Below are positions 1-10,835 of a stretch of 64,000 bases of DNA, piece by piece. The stretch is from Rhizomys pruinosus (taxonomy: Eukaryota > Chordata > Mammalia > Rodentia > Spalacidae), in the NCBI GenBank assembly GCA_009823505.1, contig VZQC01000334.1, positions 310,001 through 374,000 on the forward strand. Direction: 5' to 3'. Numbering within the stretch: position 1 is the first letter of the stretch; every line of letters starts with the position of its first letter. A program made the translations under genes and the position numbers. Under the pieces are notes generated by a model. That model was not told where the DNA came from and searched no databases. It saw nothing but the letters and a program-made list of their open reading frames with translations.

Positions 1-137
1 TGAGACAGGGTCTCCCTTTAGGTCCCAGCTGGCCCAGAGCTCACTCTGTATACCAGGCTGGCCTTGAACTCACAGAGATCTGCCTGCCTCTGCCTTCTGA
101 GTGCTAGGATTAAAGGCGTACGCCACCATGCCCAGCC
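1..137 (-). mobile_element. B1 SINE, cut by window edge
   Basis: Reverse-complement B1 (7SL RNA-derived SINE). It begins with the GAGACAGGGTCTCCC tail-side motif and ends with the complement of the GGTGGCG..CCTTTAATCC head. It is intact apart from the window boundary, where the A-tail would lie. Confidence 0.93.
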
Positions 138-404
138 AGGAATCACTTTCAATCAAATTCAGTTACCATAGGACTTCATTTGAAAAAGACACATGTCCTC
201 AGAGGACAGTTGAAAAGGTGCTCCTTGAAGGGTGGCTGTGGCAGATGGCTGGAAGTAAACCTGCACTGTAGCACGTTTTGGTTCTGAAGAAAGGAACAAG
301 GCTTCTGAACCAAGTCATTCCTGCTTGTTGACCTAATGTCACCAGGTGGTGAGCTATCTTTGTTCAACACTGCTATAATTGTACAGTACAAACCGGGCAG
401 TCTA
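138..404. other. No recognised feature
   Basis: About 270 bases without a repeat, gene or RNA signature that I can recognise. The short antisense open frame here has no recognisable domain and no supporting context. Confidence 0.6.
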
Positions 405-832
405 TATTGAAGAGGAATTCATTTGCCTCATGGTTCTGGAGGCTAGAAGCCCTGGATCATGCTGTTGGCACCTGCCAGGCACACAGTGAGAGCTTTGTGT
501 TCCGTCACCACACGGCAGGGGGCAAGCAAAGGTATCTGATGCTGTGCTATGACGCTGTCACCTGCAGAGCTCTCAGAACTCTTCATAGTTCTCCTGTGAC
601 GCACATGGCCCAGTGACCACCGGCCGGATATGCCTGGACGGGAGCTGGAGAACTGTGCTTGCTTTTTTTAATAGAACCACTTAATGGCCCACCTTCATGA
701 CCTCATCCAATCCCAATTTTTCCAAAAGCCTCACCTCCGAATATTCTTAAGATAAGAATTTGAGGACTAAGTTTCCACTATATACATTTCTGTGGAACAC
801 CTTCAAACCAGAGCCGAATCCCAGTCAGTCAC
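405..832. mobile_element. Degraded MaLR-type LTR (MST/MLT-like)
   Basis: The left part resembles the 'catggttctggaggctagaag' stretch of old LTRs. The right part (about 705-820) resembles the 'cccacctcc..aatact..ggattaagtttcca..cacattcaaacca' end of ERVL-MaLR LTRs. Strongly diverged, with no clear target duplication. The family name is provisional. Confidence 0.5.
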
Positions 833-1250
833 AGTGACTATAAAGATGGTATAACCTGATGGTTAGTTCTTATCCTAGGCATCAAAAAACTAAAGAATCA
901 AGAAAAACAGCCATAAAACATTTTATATCTAACATGATTCTTTTAGAACAAAAATAAAATAAATGTATTCTATTTACATTTATGAAATTGAGAGACAGAG
1001 AGAGAGAGAGAACTACTAAAAGACAAAATGAAGGCAACCATATGCCCCATCCAGTCAGTCACTTGCCATGCAAGCCTTGTGACCTGTGTTATCCCTAGAA
1101 TCCATGTAAATGTAGAAGAAAAAGAACGGACTCCACAAAGTTGTCACTTGCCTTCCACACATGTTCTATGGTGCACATGTGCCCGCATATAAATCATACA
1201 CACAAACAAGGGTAATAAATTATTTAAAAATTATTTAAAAGTCCAAGTCA
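833..1250. other. Unassigned AT-rich interval
   Basis: No gene or clear transposon seen. It contains a short GA run (about 991-1010) and AT-rich DNA. Confidence 0.55.
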
Positions 1251-1427
1251 ACAACTCCAGAGAGAGTGGACTGTTTTACTTCTCATCCACCTGTGCCCCT
1301 TTTCTAAGCCTAGGGAACAATCTGCGGAAGAGGGGGCGTGGTAGAATGTAAATGCTGCGATTGGGGTGAATGGTGAAACTACAGCGATGTAGTCTGGACA
1401 CTCATTTGATCAACTTTATTGAACAAA

Positions 1428-1712
1428 CAACCTGTCACCCCCCACTGGATGGTGGGGCTGTGGGGGTTTGGGCACAACAGCCTGCAGATTGGTTTTGCAC
1501 AAAAGATGCTTGTACTCATGGATTATCACTTATAGCTAAAAAAATGAAAAAAAAAACTGAGAGAAAGATGCAGGACAGTTATGGCAGAATGCATGATCTG
1601 GGATGGGGTGGGGCTGGGGGGAAAGGGAAAGGGAAATATGCCTGATCTGAATTGGAAAATGATGTATGAAATGCACAAAGCATCAATAAAAATTAAATTT
1701 AAAAAATATTTA
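1428..1712 (+). mobile_element. LINE-1 3' end fragment (5'-truncated)
   Basis: L1 3'UTR-type sequence with a G-rich tract (GGGATGGGGTGGGGCTGGGGGG), then GAAATGCACAAAGCATCAATAAAA and an A-rich tail. From about 1431 it aligns closely with the reverse complement of 32650-32930. The similarity stops just upstream of CCTGTCACC because the other copy ends there. This copy may extend further 5' to about 1250, where sequence ending in TTTATTGAACAAAC looks retroelement-like. Confidence 0.75.
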
Positions 1713-1831
1713 AAAAATTATTTTCAAATCCAAAATTGCTATGTGGATTCCAGCCACTAAGATTTATCAATTATGATCTAAATCTGACATACTACATACT
1801 ACCTCTGCCTGGGCTTAGAAAAAGCCTCTTG

Positions 1832-2014
1832 CCTTTGGTGTCGCACGCCTTTAATCCTAGCACTGGAGCAGAGGCAGATGGATTTTTGTGAGTTCAAGGC
1901 CTGCCTCCTCTACATAGTGAGTAGTTTCAGAACAGACAAAGCAACAGGGAAACCTTGTCTCAAAACTCAAAAAGACAAAAAAAAAAAAAAAAAAAAGAAG
2001 AAGAAGAAAAGAAA
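1832..2014 (+). mobile_element. B1 SINE with 15-bp target duplication
   Basis: Diverged B1 head (TCGCACGCCTTTAATCC), body and a long A/GAA tail. A perfect 15-bp target site duplication AGAAAAAGCCTCTTG lies at 1817-1831 and 2015-2029, so both boundaries are well defined. Confidence 0.9.
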
Positions 2015-2057
2015 AGAAAAAGCCTCTTGAGAATGAGATGGAGGATGGCCCTAGAGA

Positions 2058-2275
2058 CGGGGCTGGAGAGAGGGATCAATGGTTAATAGCACTGGCTGCT
2101 CCTGCAGAGGACCTGGGTTGGGTTCTAAGCACCCTCATGGCAGCAAGCAACCCTTTGGAACTCGAGTTCCAGAGGCTCCAATGCCTTCTTCTTCCCTCCA
2201 TGAGCGTACTTTCACACATGCAGGCAAAACACTAATGCAGATAAAATGAAAATAAAGAAATAAAACAATTTAAAG
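2058..2275 (+). mobile_element. B2 SINE
   Basis: tRNA-derived B2 head (GGGCTGGAGAGAGGGATCAATGGTTAA), B-box region, (pyrimidine-rich) body and AATAAAGAAATAAAA tail. Moderately diverged and lacks the 17-bp duplication of the young subfamily. An open frame of 65 codons runs through it but is B2-derived. Confidence 0.88.
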
Positions 2276-2589
2276 AGCTCTTGAGTCTCGCCTTCACACC
2301 CTCTGCTTCCTCTGTCTTCCACCCACCGTTCTATACACTTGTTTGATGCAAGATAGGCAAAGGATGGCTCTGGCCATTGGCTAGGTTTGTGGAGCCAATG
2401 AGCAAAGAATAAGCTTCACGTTTTTTAAACAGTTGAGGGGAAGAAAGTTTGTTTTGCAACATATGAAAACTATGTGGCATTTAATGGCATCTTACCTTAG
2501 ACAGTGTGACTAACTTGCTTCCTCACCGCTCCTCTACCCAAGAAGCTTAGCTTCATCCGGAAATGCCGGGAGTCTTCAGTCTGTTTCAT

Positions 2590-2962
2590 GTTGCTTAACT
2601 GAATATCATAGACTGGGTAATTTATACAGAAAAAAGATTTCTTCAGCTCCTGAAGGCTGGGAAGTTTGAGATAGGGCAGCCACAAGTGGTAGACTCCTTC
2701 TTGCTGGTGCGGGACTCTGCAGGGTCGAAATGGCTTACTAATCACGTGATGAGATGGAACATCATAGCCAGGGTCTCCCTTCCTCTTGTAAATCTGCAGC
2801 CCCCACTATTACGGCCCCATTTAACCTTGGTCCTCCAAGGTCCCACCTCCATCACGGTCATTTCCACCCTCTCAATACCCCAGCTGGGATTGAATTTCAC
2901 TAGGAGCTCTGCTGAGGGCATGCTAACCACAGCAGGCTCCAACATTTGTTCCTTTCTCTAAA
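2590..2962. mobile_element. MaLR-type LTR (THE1/MST/MLT-like)
   Basis: Contains 'agactgggtaatttataCAGAAAAAAG', 'GCTGGGAAGTTTGAGAT', a GGTCCCACCTCCATCA segment and TTGAATTTCACTAG, in the order seen in ERVL-MaLR LTRs. Old solo LTR with no preserved target duplication visible. Open frames on both strands here are LTR sequence, not host genes. Confidence 0.65.
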
Positions 2963-3649
2963 TATTTTAATGCAATGAATCAAAACAAAAGTGTTTTTAG
3001 TTGGTTCAGGGATATTTTTTTTCCTATCATAAAGTATTTGAAGACTTTTGTCACTGTGGTTCTATTAGAACCACATTTTGAGTAAAGCAGGGCTATGACT
3101 AATGCTGTCAGCATTCCTCCTGTCCTTCAGATTTGTTTTTTGTAAACAATTTTTAATTCTCCATAGAAATGAAAAGAGCTGACGAGGGCAGAAGACTCTG
3201 ACTCTGAGCTATTTACTAATAATACTTCCTGTGAGTCCTTACCAAGCCTACCCTCCTTAGGGGACTTGACTTTTGGGGGGGTCGCATCCTCCTCTCCTGG
3301 TCTCTGTATGGACAGGGTCGACATCAAACCCTGAGGGTCTAAACTAGAATGAAGGATTGGGGAAAAAGAGAGACCCCAGTTTCCTCCAGGGAGAGGCTGA
3401 GTTTGAGGTGCTTGAAAGAACAGGATTAGAGAGGATGAGGGTTGAACTCTCGGGATGGTTTGCTAGGTCACAATGATTTCTGTTAATTTTGCAATTACAA
3501 ATGATAACCCTTTAGAAATGCTAATTACCCTGATTTGATCATTACCCATTGCATATAGTCATCAATTATCACATTTGTAAATATGTACAATTGTTATGTC
3601 AAAGAATTTTTGGGGGGGCTAGTGAAGAAATCATTAAGAAGGAAATAAA
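2963..3649. other. No recognised feature
   Basis: About 690 bases of apparently unique sequence with no supported gene, RNA or transposon. The small antisense open frame at 3127-3327 has no domain I recognise. Confidence 0.55.
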
Positions 3650-3880
3650 AGGGCTGGAGAGATGGCTCAGTGGTTAAGAGCACTGGCTGCTCTTGCAGAG
3701 GATCCAGCTTCAGTTCCCAGAACCCACATGACAGGTAACAACTGTCCAAAATTCCAGTTCCAAGGGATCTGACACCCTCTTCTGACCTCCACAGGCATTG
3801 CATGAAATGGTACACTTACATGCAGTCAATATACTCATAGACATAAAATTTAAAGATTAAATATTTTTCAAAAAGCAGAA
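3650..3880 (+). mobile_element. B2 SINE
   Basis: Classic GGGCTGGAGAGATGGCTCAGTGGTTAAGAG head, pol III B-box equivalent, CCTCTTCTGACCTCC body and A-rich tail. No internal 17-bp duplication, so it belongs to the older B2 type. Confidence 0.95.
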
Positions 3881-4164
3881 TCAAGAACCAAATTAACATA
3901 ACACACATAATGGAGAATTGAACAGAAATGTGGTCCTCAACTTTCAACATGCACCCAGGTCATGATTTCTAGTCCCAGCTATATCAGTAAGGAATCATTG
4001 AGCTCTCTGCACTAGGAACACTGTTCCTAAACAATGTGCTCTGCCCTGGTCAGGAAACAAGTGGAAACTAAAAATTCATATTGACAGAGGATATAAGCCT
4101 CCAACTTGTCTACAGAGCTTTGGTGTCTGACTTTATCAGCTTACTTCTCTGAAAATCACACATA

Positions 4165-4492
4165 AGTTGTCATGGTTTAGTGTGAAGTGTCTGCCATGGG
4201 CTCATGGGTCTGAAGACCTACTCCCCAGCAGGCATTGCTATTTGAAGCCTAAGTGGCTGTGAAGCTTAAGAAAGGAGGCCTGGCTGGCAGTGTGTGGTGG
4301 GCTTTGAAGGTGTAACCCAGCACTGGTCCTGCTCTAGATCTTCCTACTTTCCCCTGCTTGGGTGTGGTCACCCACCTCATCTCTAACACCACATCTTCCC
4401 TGCCATGATTTAATGAGCCTAGATAAAGCCTTCTTCCCTCAAGTTGCTGGGTCAAGTATTTCATCACAGCGACAAGTAATATGCTAATCACC
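4165..4492 (+). mobile_element. Solo MaLR/ORR1-like LTR
   Basis: Starts near ATGGTTTAGTGTGAAGTGTCTGCC and ends near TATTTCATCACAGCGACAAGTAATATGCTAATCA. This matches the start and end logic of the better-preserved LTR at 57631-57997 (GTGGTTTGAATG... and CACAGCAACAGAAAAGTGACTAAT). Diverged; no target duplication seen. Confidence 0.65.
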
Positions 4493-4772
4493 CTGCTGCC
4501 TGCACTTGACATTGGACCCTGTGTAGTCTCCCTCTTCTGGGAGGGGGGAAAGAAGTTAAATCTCAGTAGTCTCTGCTGTGCCCGTCACCTTCATTCCCTT
4601 GACTGTATCCTTTCTTTCCACAGAGTGTGAAGACCTTCATCGGGCCCCTATTCCAAAGGGACCTGCACACACTGGCAGTTGTTATCTCTGAAAGAAGTTC
4701 TTAGCTCATAAAGTAAAGGAGAGTGTCAGCACTTTCTATGAACTCTACTTTTTCTCAAAAAGAGATAAAATG

Positions 4773-4917
4773 GGAGGCTGGGTATGGTGGTGCACGCCTT
4801 TAATCCCAGCACTCGGGAGGCAGAGATAGGCGGATGTCTGTGAGTTCAAGGCCAACTTGGTTTACATAGTGAGTTTCAGGCTAGCTGGGGCTGTAGGGAG
4901 ACCCTGTTTCAAAAATA

Positions 4918-4919
<2 letters not shown>
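4773..4919 (+). mobile_element. B1 SINE
   Basis: GGCTGGGTATGGTGGTGCACGCCTTTAATCCCAGCACTCGGG head, AGTTCAAGGCCAAC.. body and GGGAGACCCTGTTTCAAAA end, followed directly by a GA microsatellite grown from its tail. Confidence 0.95.

Positions 4920-4972
<53 letters not shown>
4920..4972. repeat. (AG)n microsatellite
   Basis: About 26 uninterrupted AG units immediately after the B1 A-tail, the usual origin of microsatellites in SINE tails. Confidence 0.97.
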
Positions 4973-4975
<3 letters not shown>

Positions 4976-5057
4976 GGTAACCACAAAAATTAGGGAAAAA
5001 ATGTAAAATACCTATATAATTTTAATCTAGGTTCTGTTTGACTGGGGATAACATCAC

Positions 5058-5130
5058 TCTAACTACATTGTCATGACTAGCCCTGTACAGGCATTCTAAC
5101 TACATTGTCATGACTAGTCCTGTACAGGCA
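5058..5130. repeat. 37-bp tandem duplication
   Basis: Two adjacent copies beginning TCTAACTACATTGTCATGAC at 5058 and 5095, period 37, with one internal difference (TAGCCC versus TAGTCC). It lies in non-repeat DNA, so it looks like a local slippage or unequal-exchange event. Confidence 0.9.
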
Positions 5131-7046
5131 ATCAGTGTCCCAGGTATCATCTCTCCTCACAACACAGTACATGAACAGTACCACATGCCTCTTTTTACTT
5201 TATGTATTTTGGTTCATGGCACAAAGAGGAATGCTCAACTCTAGCCTCACTAACTGTGTTCCAGGCAGGAAAATAAAAGGATGTAGAATGAAAGATGCAA
5301 AGCAAAAACAAAACGAAAAGAAGAAAACTAAAACGCTTCTCAGAAGTCTTTCATCTATGTGATCTAGAATTCTATCACATTCCCATCCCCAGCATCCATA
5401 TCTGCTGTAGTCTCTATAAAAGGTACTATACATATGCTTTCCAGTGGCAGTCCACAGGATGCGTGCTTATCAATAGCTGTTATTCAGAGATTCTGATCAG
5501 AGACCATCTGTTTCCACATGATACCAAATACCTAATTCTAATAAATCTGTCTGAAATACATTCACATGCAGCAGATGTCTGGCGTTGCGGACTCCTATTC
5601 TGCCTGTGCTGATTTTAATCCAACCGTCTTGAAAACAAAGCTTCTCTGAGCTATTGGATTAAAGTGAATCATAAAGATCACCTTACACAAGAACCACTGA
5701 ATTATGCCCAAACATGGAAAAAATATATATGGAATGATCTGGGAAAGTAAAGCAAATATCTTTGTGATTTGTGTGTGATAGGATGCAAACTGCCAACACT
5801 GAAATTCCTGCTGGCAGATAGCTGGTTCTTTCATTCATCGTTTTTGAAACTCTTGGGTTAGGTATACTTACCCACCTCTTCATGTTGAGATTCTAAGTTG
5901 CCAAATGTGAAGGAAAGAGTTCCAGATACTTATGGAAACTGACAGGAAACTCCAGCTCAAAGGATGAGGTTTGGCAAACTGGATCTTCTGTGTCTTTATA
6001 AAATTATTGTATTTTATTTACATGCAGAATTGGTGAGGCCAGAGGATTCTGATTGCAGTTGAAGTTCACACAGCTGGCATTTATCCCAGCCACTAAGTTA
6101 AATAAAGCCACCATCTACTAGCTCTCCTTTTAGGAAGAGGTAAAATTCATCTAAATAAGATGAAATGAAAAAAAAAATGTTATAGCCTGGGAGAAATTGA
6201 CTTTTATTGAATCAGATCTCATGTTAAACAAAGTAAAGTGATACCTTAGTTTGCTAATCTCCTGGGAAGATGACTTCTACATGGCAAGGGCAGGTTGCCA
6301 TGACTTCACATCCTGCATCAAACCTGAGTAGTTCTGCTGTCTAACACAGCTGGACAGAACTTCCTTGGTTTCCTTTGCAACTGTGAAAAATCTACCATCT
6401 CCAGGCTCTGTGGTCACCCAGTGCAGACGTTTCTCTCTGTTTCTCTTCTCACCCTCTTCTTCTCCAACTCCAAACACTGACCTGAACTGGAAGGATGGTA
6501 TATGCTGTTTGTTGATGGTTCATGGTCCATGTACAAGAGGCATGTTGGGATATCTGGAAGGTGTCATTGTTAATGTCATGGTTTTTATTACCTCTGTCCA
6601 CTTAGTCTTTATTTTCAATGTTCTGCCCTAAAGACACAGAGGTCAGAAAATGTAACCAACAAGTTCTGAAAATTTTTTCCCAGGATCGGAAAATTCTCAT
6701 GTTGTATAATGTGTTTCAGAGAATATAAAAGAACAAAATATCTTTGCTTTATTTTACTGACCTCACAAAATCCTAACAAAACCAGAAAAAAAACAGCTTT
6801 AAAAGGTTATAAAGCACTTCACTTATTTTTATATATTCTAAGTAAAAGCTTGTCCAGTAAAATCCAGTAGCAAATAAAAAGACTATTGCAACCAAATTTC
6901 ATCCCCTAGAATTTAAAAATTACTCAGAATTAGGAAGCCTAGTAAAATAATTTAAATGTAAATTTACACATGGAAAGAAGGCTGGAGATGAAGAAACTAA
7001 CCTACTGATTTCATTGTTCACTCATGTTGCCAAAAATAGGAAATGA
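5131..7046. other. Unassigned, mostly unique sequence
   Basis: About 1.9 kb without a SINE, LTR or L1 that I can recognise. Several 60-105 codon open frames exist on both strands but none has a recognisable domain, signal peptide or splice context. They look like chance frames. Confidence 0.5.
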
Positions 7047-7190
7047 GGCCGGGCGTGGTGGCGCACGCCTTTAATCCCAGCAGAGGCAGCTGGAGCTCTG
7101 TGAGTTCAAGCCCAGCCTGGTCTACATAGCGAGCTCCAGGCCAGCTGGGACTAAAGGGAGACTTAGTCTCAAAATACAAAAAAAAAGGAA
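7047..7190 (+). mobile_element. B1 SINE with internal deletion
   Basis: GGCCGGGCGTGGTGGCGCACGCCTTTAATCCCAGC head is near consensus, but about 10-15 bases around the usual ACTCGGGAGGC are missing (CCCAGCAGAGGCAGC). It ends AGTCTCAAAATACAAAAAAAAA. Confidence 0.93.
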
Positions 7191-7318
7191 AATGGTTGCT
7201 AATATCCCAGGTAGTCAAGGTGGGAGCTGGTCTCTGAGATGTCAACTTGTGTCTGAGGCAATTTGACAGCTGTTTGGCAACACTTAAACTATGTGCATGC
7301 ACTGTTGACACAAAAACT

Positions 7319-7725
7319 TGTTCTAGTTTGTCTTCCATTGCTGTGACAAAACACTCTGACCAACACCAACTTGGGGAGGAAAGGGTTTATTCCGCTTACA
7401 TCTCCTGGGTCACAGTTCATCACTCAGGGAGCACAAGGCAGGAACTCAGGGCAGGAACCTGGAGGCAGGAGCTGAAGCACAGGCCATGGAGGAATGCTAT
7501 CCACTGGCTTGCTCCCTGGCTCATGCCCAGCCCTCCTTCTTATACAGTATACAACAACCTGCCCAGGGTGGCACCACTCTTGTGGGCTGGGCCCTCCCAC
7601 ACTGCTCGACCATCAAGACAATACTCCACAGATGTGGCCACAGGCCAATCCAATGGTGCCAAATTCCCCAACTGAGGCCCCCTCAACCCAGGTGGGTCAA
7701 GTTGACACTAAACCTATCCAGCACA
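7319..7725 (+). repeat. 5' LTR of the 7.3-9.5 kb element
   Basis: 407 bp, TG...CA ends. Preceded by AAACT. An open frame of up to 142 codons overlaps it, but the same frame recurs in the 3' LTR and has no domain. Confidence 0.88.
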
Positions 7726-9143
7726 ATTGACCCCTTGTCAACTTGACACACAAAACATATCACTGTTAAACCACCATCTTTCCAGTTCTTATCCCCAAAG
7801 TATGATGTTAACACTAATCACAACCTAAGACAGTACAACCTTAAAAGCCCCACAGTCCTTAAAATGTCCAAACGCTTAAAAGTCCAGTCTATTAAAAGTC
7901 TCTTGGGGCTGGAGAGATGGCCTGGCGGTTAAGAGCGCTGACCGCTCTTGCAGAGGACCCGGGTTCGATCCCCAGCACCCACATGGCGGCTGAGAACCAT
8001 CTGAAACTCCAATTCCAGGAGAACTCCAGTTCCAGGGGAGTCTGACACCCTCTTCTGACCTCCGTGGCATTGCATGACACGGGTGCACAAACTTGCATGC
8101 AGGTAGTACATTCATACACATACAGAAATAAATAAAATTAATAAAAAAAAAACTCTCTTAACTGTGGGCTGCTGTAAAATCCAAAACAAGTACTGTCTTA
8201 TTTCAAAGGGAAGAATCAGGCACTCTCAAACAAAACCTAAGTCCAGCAAAGTAGCTCAAGGCTGGACACCTGGGATTCACTCACGATCTTCTGGGCTCCA
8301 AAGGGTCTCGGCAGCTCCCCCCCTCTGCCATCCGTGGCACACACAGCTCATCTCACAGGCCCAGGCCAACTCCATTCTACACCTGCCGCTGCTCTTGGTG
8401 GTTATCCCAGGGTACCGGCATCTCCAAAAAGCTGGGGTCGCCACTGAAACTGAGGCAGCACCTTCACCAATGGTCTCTTCTGACCTCTCCTGGTGCAAAG
8501 CCTCAGCTTCTCTCCATGACCCCTGCAATCCTGGGGTCTTCACAGCAACCAAGGTGCACTTCCACCAATGGTCTTTCCTGACCTCTCACAGTGCCAAGCC
8601 TCAGCTGCTCTCTGTGACCCCCTCAAATTTCAACACCGGAACCACATAGGAGACTCTTACACGTTACCAAGTCCTGCTTCTGACTTGAGATGGAGGCTCA
8701 GGTCCCTTCTGGATCACAGCTTCTGTGTGCTGACCCTGAAGAAATTCTTCCCAGAAGATTTCACCACAGTGATGCTGGTCTCTTGTTACTTACAGCTGAT
8801 TTTTCAGCCCCAGCTAACCAGCATCAATTGTCCCAGTACAACATAGCTTTCACTTCAGGTTCTGGTCTCTTGTTACTTACAGCTGATTCTTCAGCCCCAG
8901 CTGACCAGAACCCACAGATTACACAGTCCTGATGATCTCTGTTCCCCTTTGAAACTAGAAACTTCACAAGCCAGGCCTCCATCTTCTACAAATCCTTCAG
9001 CAAAACTGCTCCAAGCTCAGCAACAATATTTAGGCATTCAGTGGTCTTCCCAGCCCAAAGTTCCAAACGCCTCCACAATCCTTCCCCAAAACACCAAGGT
9101 CAGGTCTTTCACAGCAATACCCCACTCTTCTGGTACCAATTTC
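7726..9143 (+). other. Internal region with two tandem modules
   Basis: Non-coding internal DNA, interrupted by a B2 at 7905-8152. It includes a ~98-bp imperfect module repeated from CACCAATGGTCT (8465 and 8563) and a ~87-bp module repeated from CTGGTCTCTTGTTACTTACA (8775 and 8862). It ends with CTGGTACCAATTTC just before the 3' LTR. Confidence 0.8.
7905..8152 (+). mobile_element. Young B2 SINE (17-bp duplication subfamily)
   Basis: Near-consensus head GGGGCTGGAGAGATGGCCTGG, intact B box GGGTTCGATCCCC, and the body duplication AACTCCAATTCCAGGAG followed by AACTCCAGTTCCAGGGG. Flanked by AGTCTCTT and ACTCTCTT, a likely target duplication with one mismatch. It is inserted in the LTR element's internal region, so it is younger than that element. 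Confidence 0.95.
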
Positions 9144-9549
9144 TGTTCTAGTTTGTCTTCCATTGCTGTGACAAAACACTCCGACCAACACCAACTTGGG
9201 GAGGAAAGGGTTTATTCAGCTTACATCTCCTGGTTCACAGTTCATCACTCAGGGAGCACAAGGCAGGAACTCAGGGCAGGAACCTGGAGGCAGGAGCTGA
9301 AGCACAGGCCATGGAGGAATGCTGTCCACTGGCTTGCTCCCTGGCTCATGCCCAGCCCACCTTCTTATACAGTACACAACAACCTGCTCAGGGTGGCACC
9401 ACTCTTGTGGGCTGGGCCCTCCCACACTGCTTGACCATCAAGACAATACTCCACAGATGTGGCCACAGGCCAATCCAATGGAGCCAATTCCCCAGCTGAG
9501 GCTCCCTCAACCCAGGTGTGTCAAGTTGACACCAAAGCTATCCAGCACA
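9144..9549 (+). repeat. 3' LTR of the 7.3-9.5 kb element
   Basis: 406 bp, near-identical to the LTR at 7319-7725, followed by the AAACT target duplication. The 161-codon open frame that crosses into it from the internal region is not conserved coding sequence as far as I can see. Confidence 0.88.
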
Positions 9550-9588
9550 AAACTCATATAGGGACTTTATCCTAAGAAATATTTGAGA

Positions 9589-9795
9589 GGCTGGAGAGAT
9601 GGTTCAGGGATTAGGAGCACTGGGTGCTCTTGCAGAAGATCCAGATTTAGTTCCCAGCATCCACATGGCAACTAACAAATGTCCATAACTCCATTTCCGG
9701 TGGATCCAATGCCCTCTTCTGGCCTCTGTGGGCATTGCACACACAGATGCACTTACTTATGTATATGTAGGCAAGACACTCAATATATAAAAATA
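9589..9795 (+). mobile_element. B2 SINE
   Basis: AGGCTGGAGAGATGGTTCAGGGATTAGGAGCACTGG head through to an ATAAAAATAAATAA tail. Older than the 7905 copy and lacks the 17-bp duplication. Confidence 0.92.
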
Positions 9796-9797
9796 AA

Positions 9798-9965
9798 TAA
9801 CCTGGGTGTGGAGGCATAAGTGTTTAATCCCAGCACTCAGGAGGCAGAGTTGAGTGGATCTCTGTGAGAGCAAGGCCAGCCTGATGGCCATAGCAAATTT
9901 CAGGCCAGCTATGGCTACAGGGAGACCCTGTCTCAAAAAAGGAACACAAAGAAAAGAAAAAGAAA
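9798..9965 (+). mobile_element. B1 SINE
   Basis: CCTGGGTGTGGAGGCATAAGTGTTTAATCCCAGCACTCAGGAGG head, body and GGGAGACCCTGTCTCAAAAAAGG end. It directly follows a B2 A-tail, so it may have inserted into that tail. Confidence 0.92.
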
Positions 9966-10064
9966 TAAAAAATTTAAAGAAATATAAACATTCTCTATTT
10001 TTATATTAAGGAAAAATGAAAGAACTGTATGTCTATGACCCTAGGCTATACCTGTACATACCAC

Positions 10065-10180
10065 GCGGGTCTTCTTTTGTCAACTAAGCTTATCTAGAAA
10101 TCCTAACAGTCTAGAGGCTTATCTCCTGGGTGGTTCCAAATCCAATCAAGTTGACAGTGAAACTAAGTCATCACAGTGGA
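10065..10180. mobile_element. LTR fragment
   Basis: GTCAACTAAGCTTATCTAGAAATCC...ATCTCCTGGGTGGTTCCAAATCCAATCAAGTTGACAGTGA...CATCACA resembles the 3' part of the LTR at 19437-20100 (CTCCTAGGCGATTCCAAATCC...AATTGACA). Truncated remnant. Confidence 0.6.
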
Positions 10181-10654
10181 ATACTTTACAGCTATTAAGT
10201 GGAATGAGGTGGATTTACATGCATTGGTACTAGCAATGAGATGCCTTGTTTAGTGGTTAAGAGTTAAGAAGTGCTAAAATCCAAATCTGTATCCAGAACC
10301 TTTCTTGAATAAGTGCTAAGTTACATAGCATGACATATGTGTGTCCTTTCTTACACTAAACTTCCATACTGGTAGCCTCTAGATGAAGTAGTTGGACTTG
10401 GGGGCAATTGCATGCTTTTATGAATGTGAACCCCCACTTCTTGCATCTATAGTGACTGAATTATATTTCCCAAACTGCACATCACTGTGGCAACCTAAAT
10501 TAAAAGAATGAAAAAGTATGAGGATTTCAAGAGCTCTGAGCCTGAAATGCTATATTTATCTTCTCTACCTCACCCTAGATACATGCTGTCAGCTTCACAT
10601 TATCCCCAATGAAGTTCCTGGATGTAACAATGTATTATTATTTTGTGATAGTAT

Positions 10655-10835
10655 GGATAGAACCCAGGGCCCTACACATGACAGGTAGGCATGCCACCAA
10701 ACTACAACCTTAGGCTTTTTTATTGCATTTAAAGACAGAGTATCAGTGCTGCCCAGGCTAACCTTGAACTGCCATTACCTCCAGAGTGCTTGTATTACAA
10801 CATGTGTCTCACACCCAGGAAGCAATCAAGTTATG
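10655..10835 (-). mobile_element. B4-like SINE (ID plus B1 composite)
   Basis: The left part is the complement of an ID-type tRNA-like sequence (ATAGAACCCAGGGCCCTACACATG...TAGGCATGCCACCAAACTACA). The right part (about 10735-10830) is the complement of a degraded B1 (CTGCCCAGGCTAACCTTGAACTGCC). This arrangement is typical of B4/RSINE elements. Diverged. Confidence 0.6.

Larger units (their letters stand above)
7319..9549 (+). mobile_element. Complete non-coding LTR retrotransposon (MaLR-like)
   Basis: Two LTRs (7319-7725 and 9144-9549) in direct orientation flank about 1.42 kb of internal DNA. Both LTRs start TGTTCTAGTTTG and end CCAGCACA. The element sits between perfect 5-bp duplications AAACT (7314-7318 and 9550-9554), as expected for ERVL/MaLR integration. 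By eye the LTRs differ at about 14 positions plus one 1-bp indel, so the insertion is comparatively recent. No gag, pol or env frame is visible, so mobility would have depended on enzymes supplied by another element. Orientation is inferred from the LTR sense and is provisional. The exact family name is also provisional. Confidence 0.85.

Noticed and set aside
7905..7990. tRNA gene
   Set aside because: The A and B box match is that of the B2 SINE head. The sequence does not fold as a complete tRNA, and the B2 body follows directly.
7876..8121. Recurrent 60-80 codon antisense frames (MYCLHASLCTR-type) here and at 19562, 33031, 43434, 51678
   Set aside because: The same frames recur because all lie in B2 SINEs, a pol III-transcribed noncoding repeat.
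8164..9434. 161-codon frames in the LTR element as possible gag
   Set aside because: Proline/serine-rich composition from repeated modules, no gag or zinc-knuckle motif, and the frame runs into the LTR.
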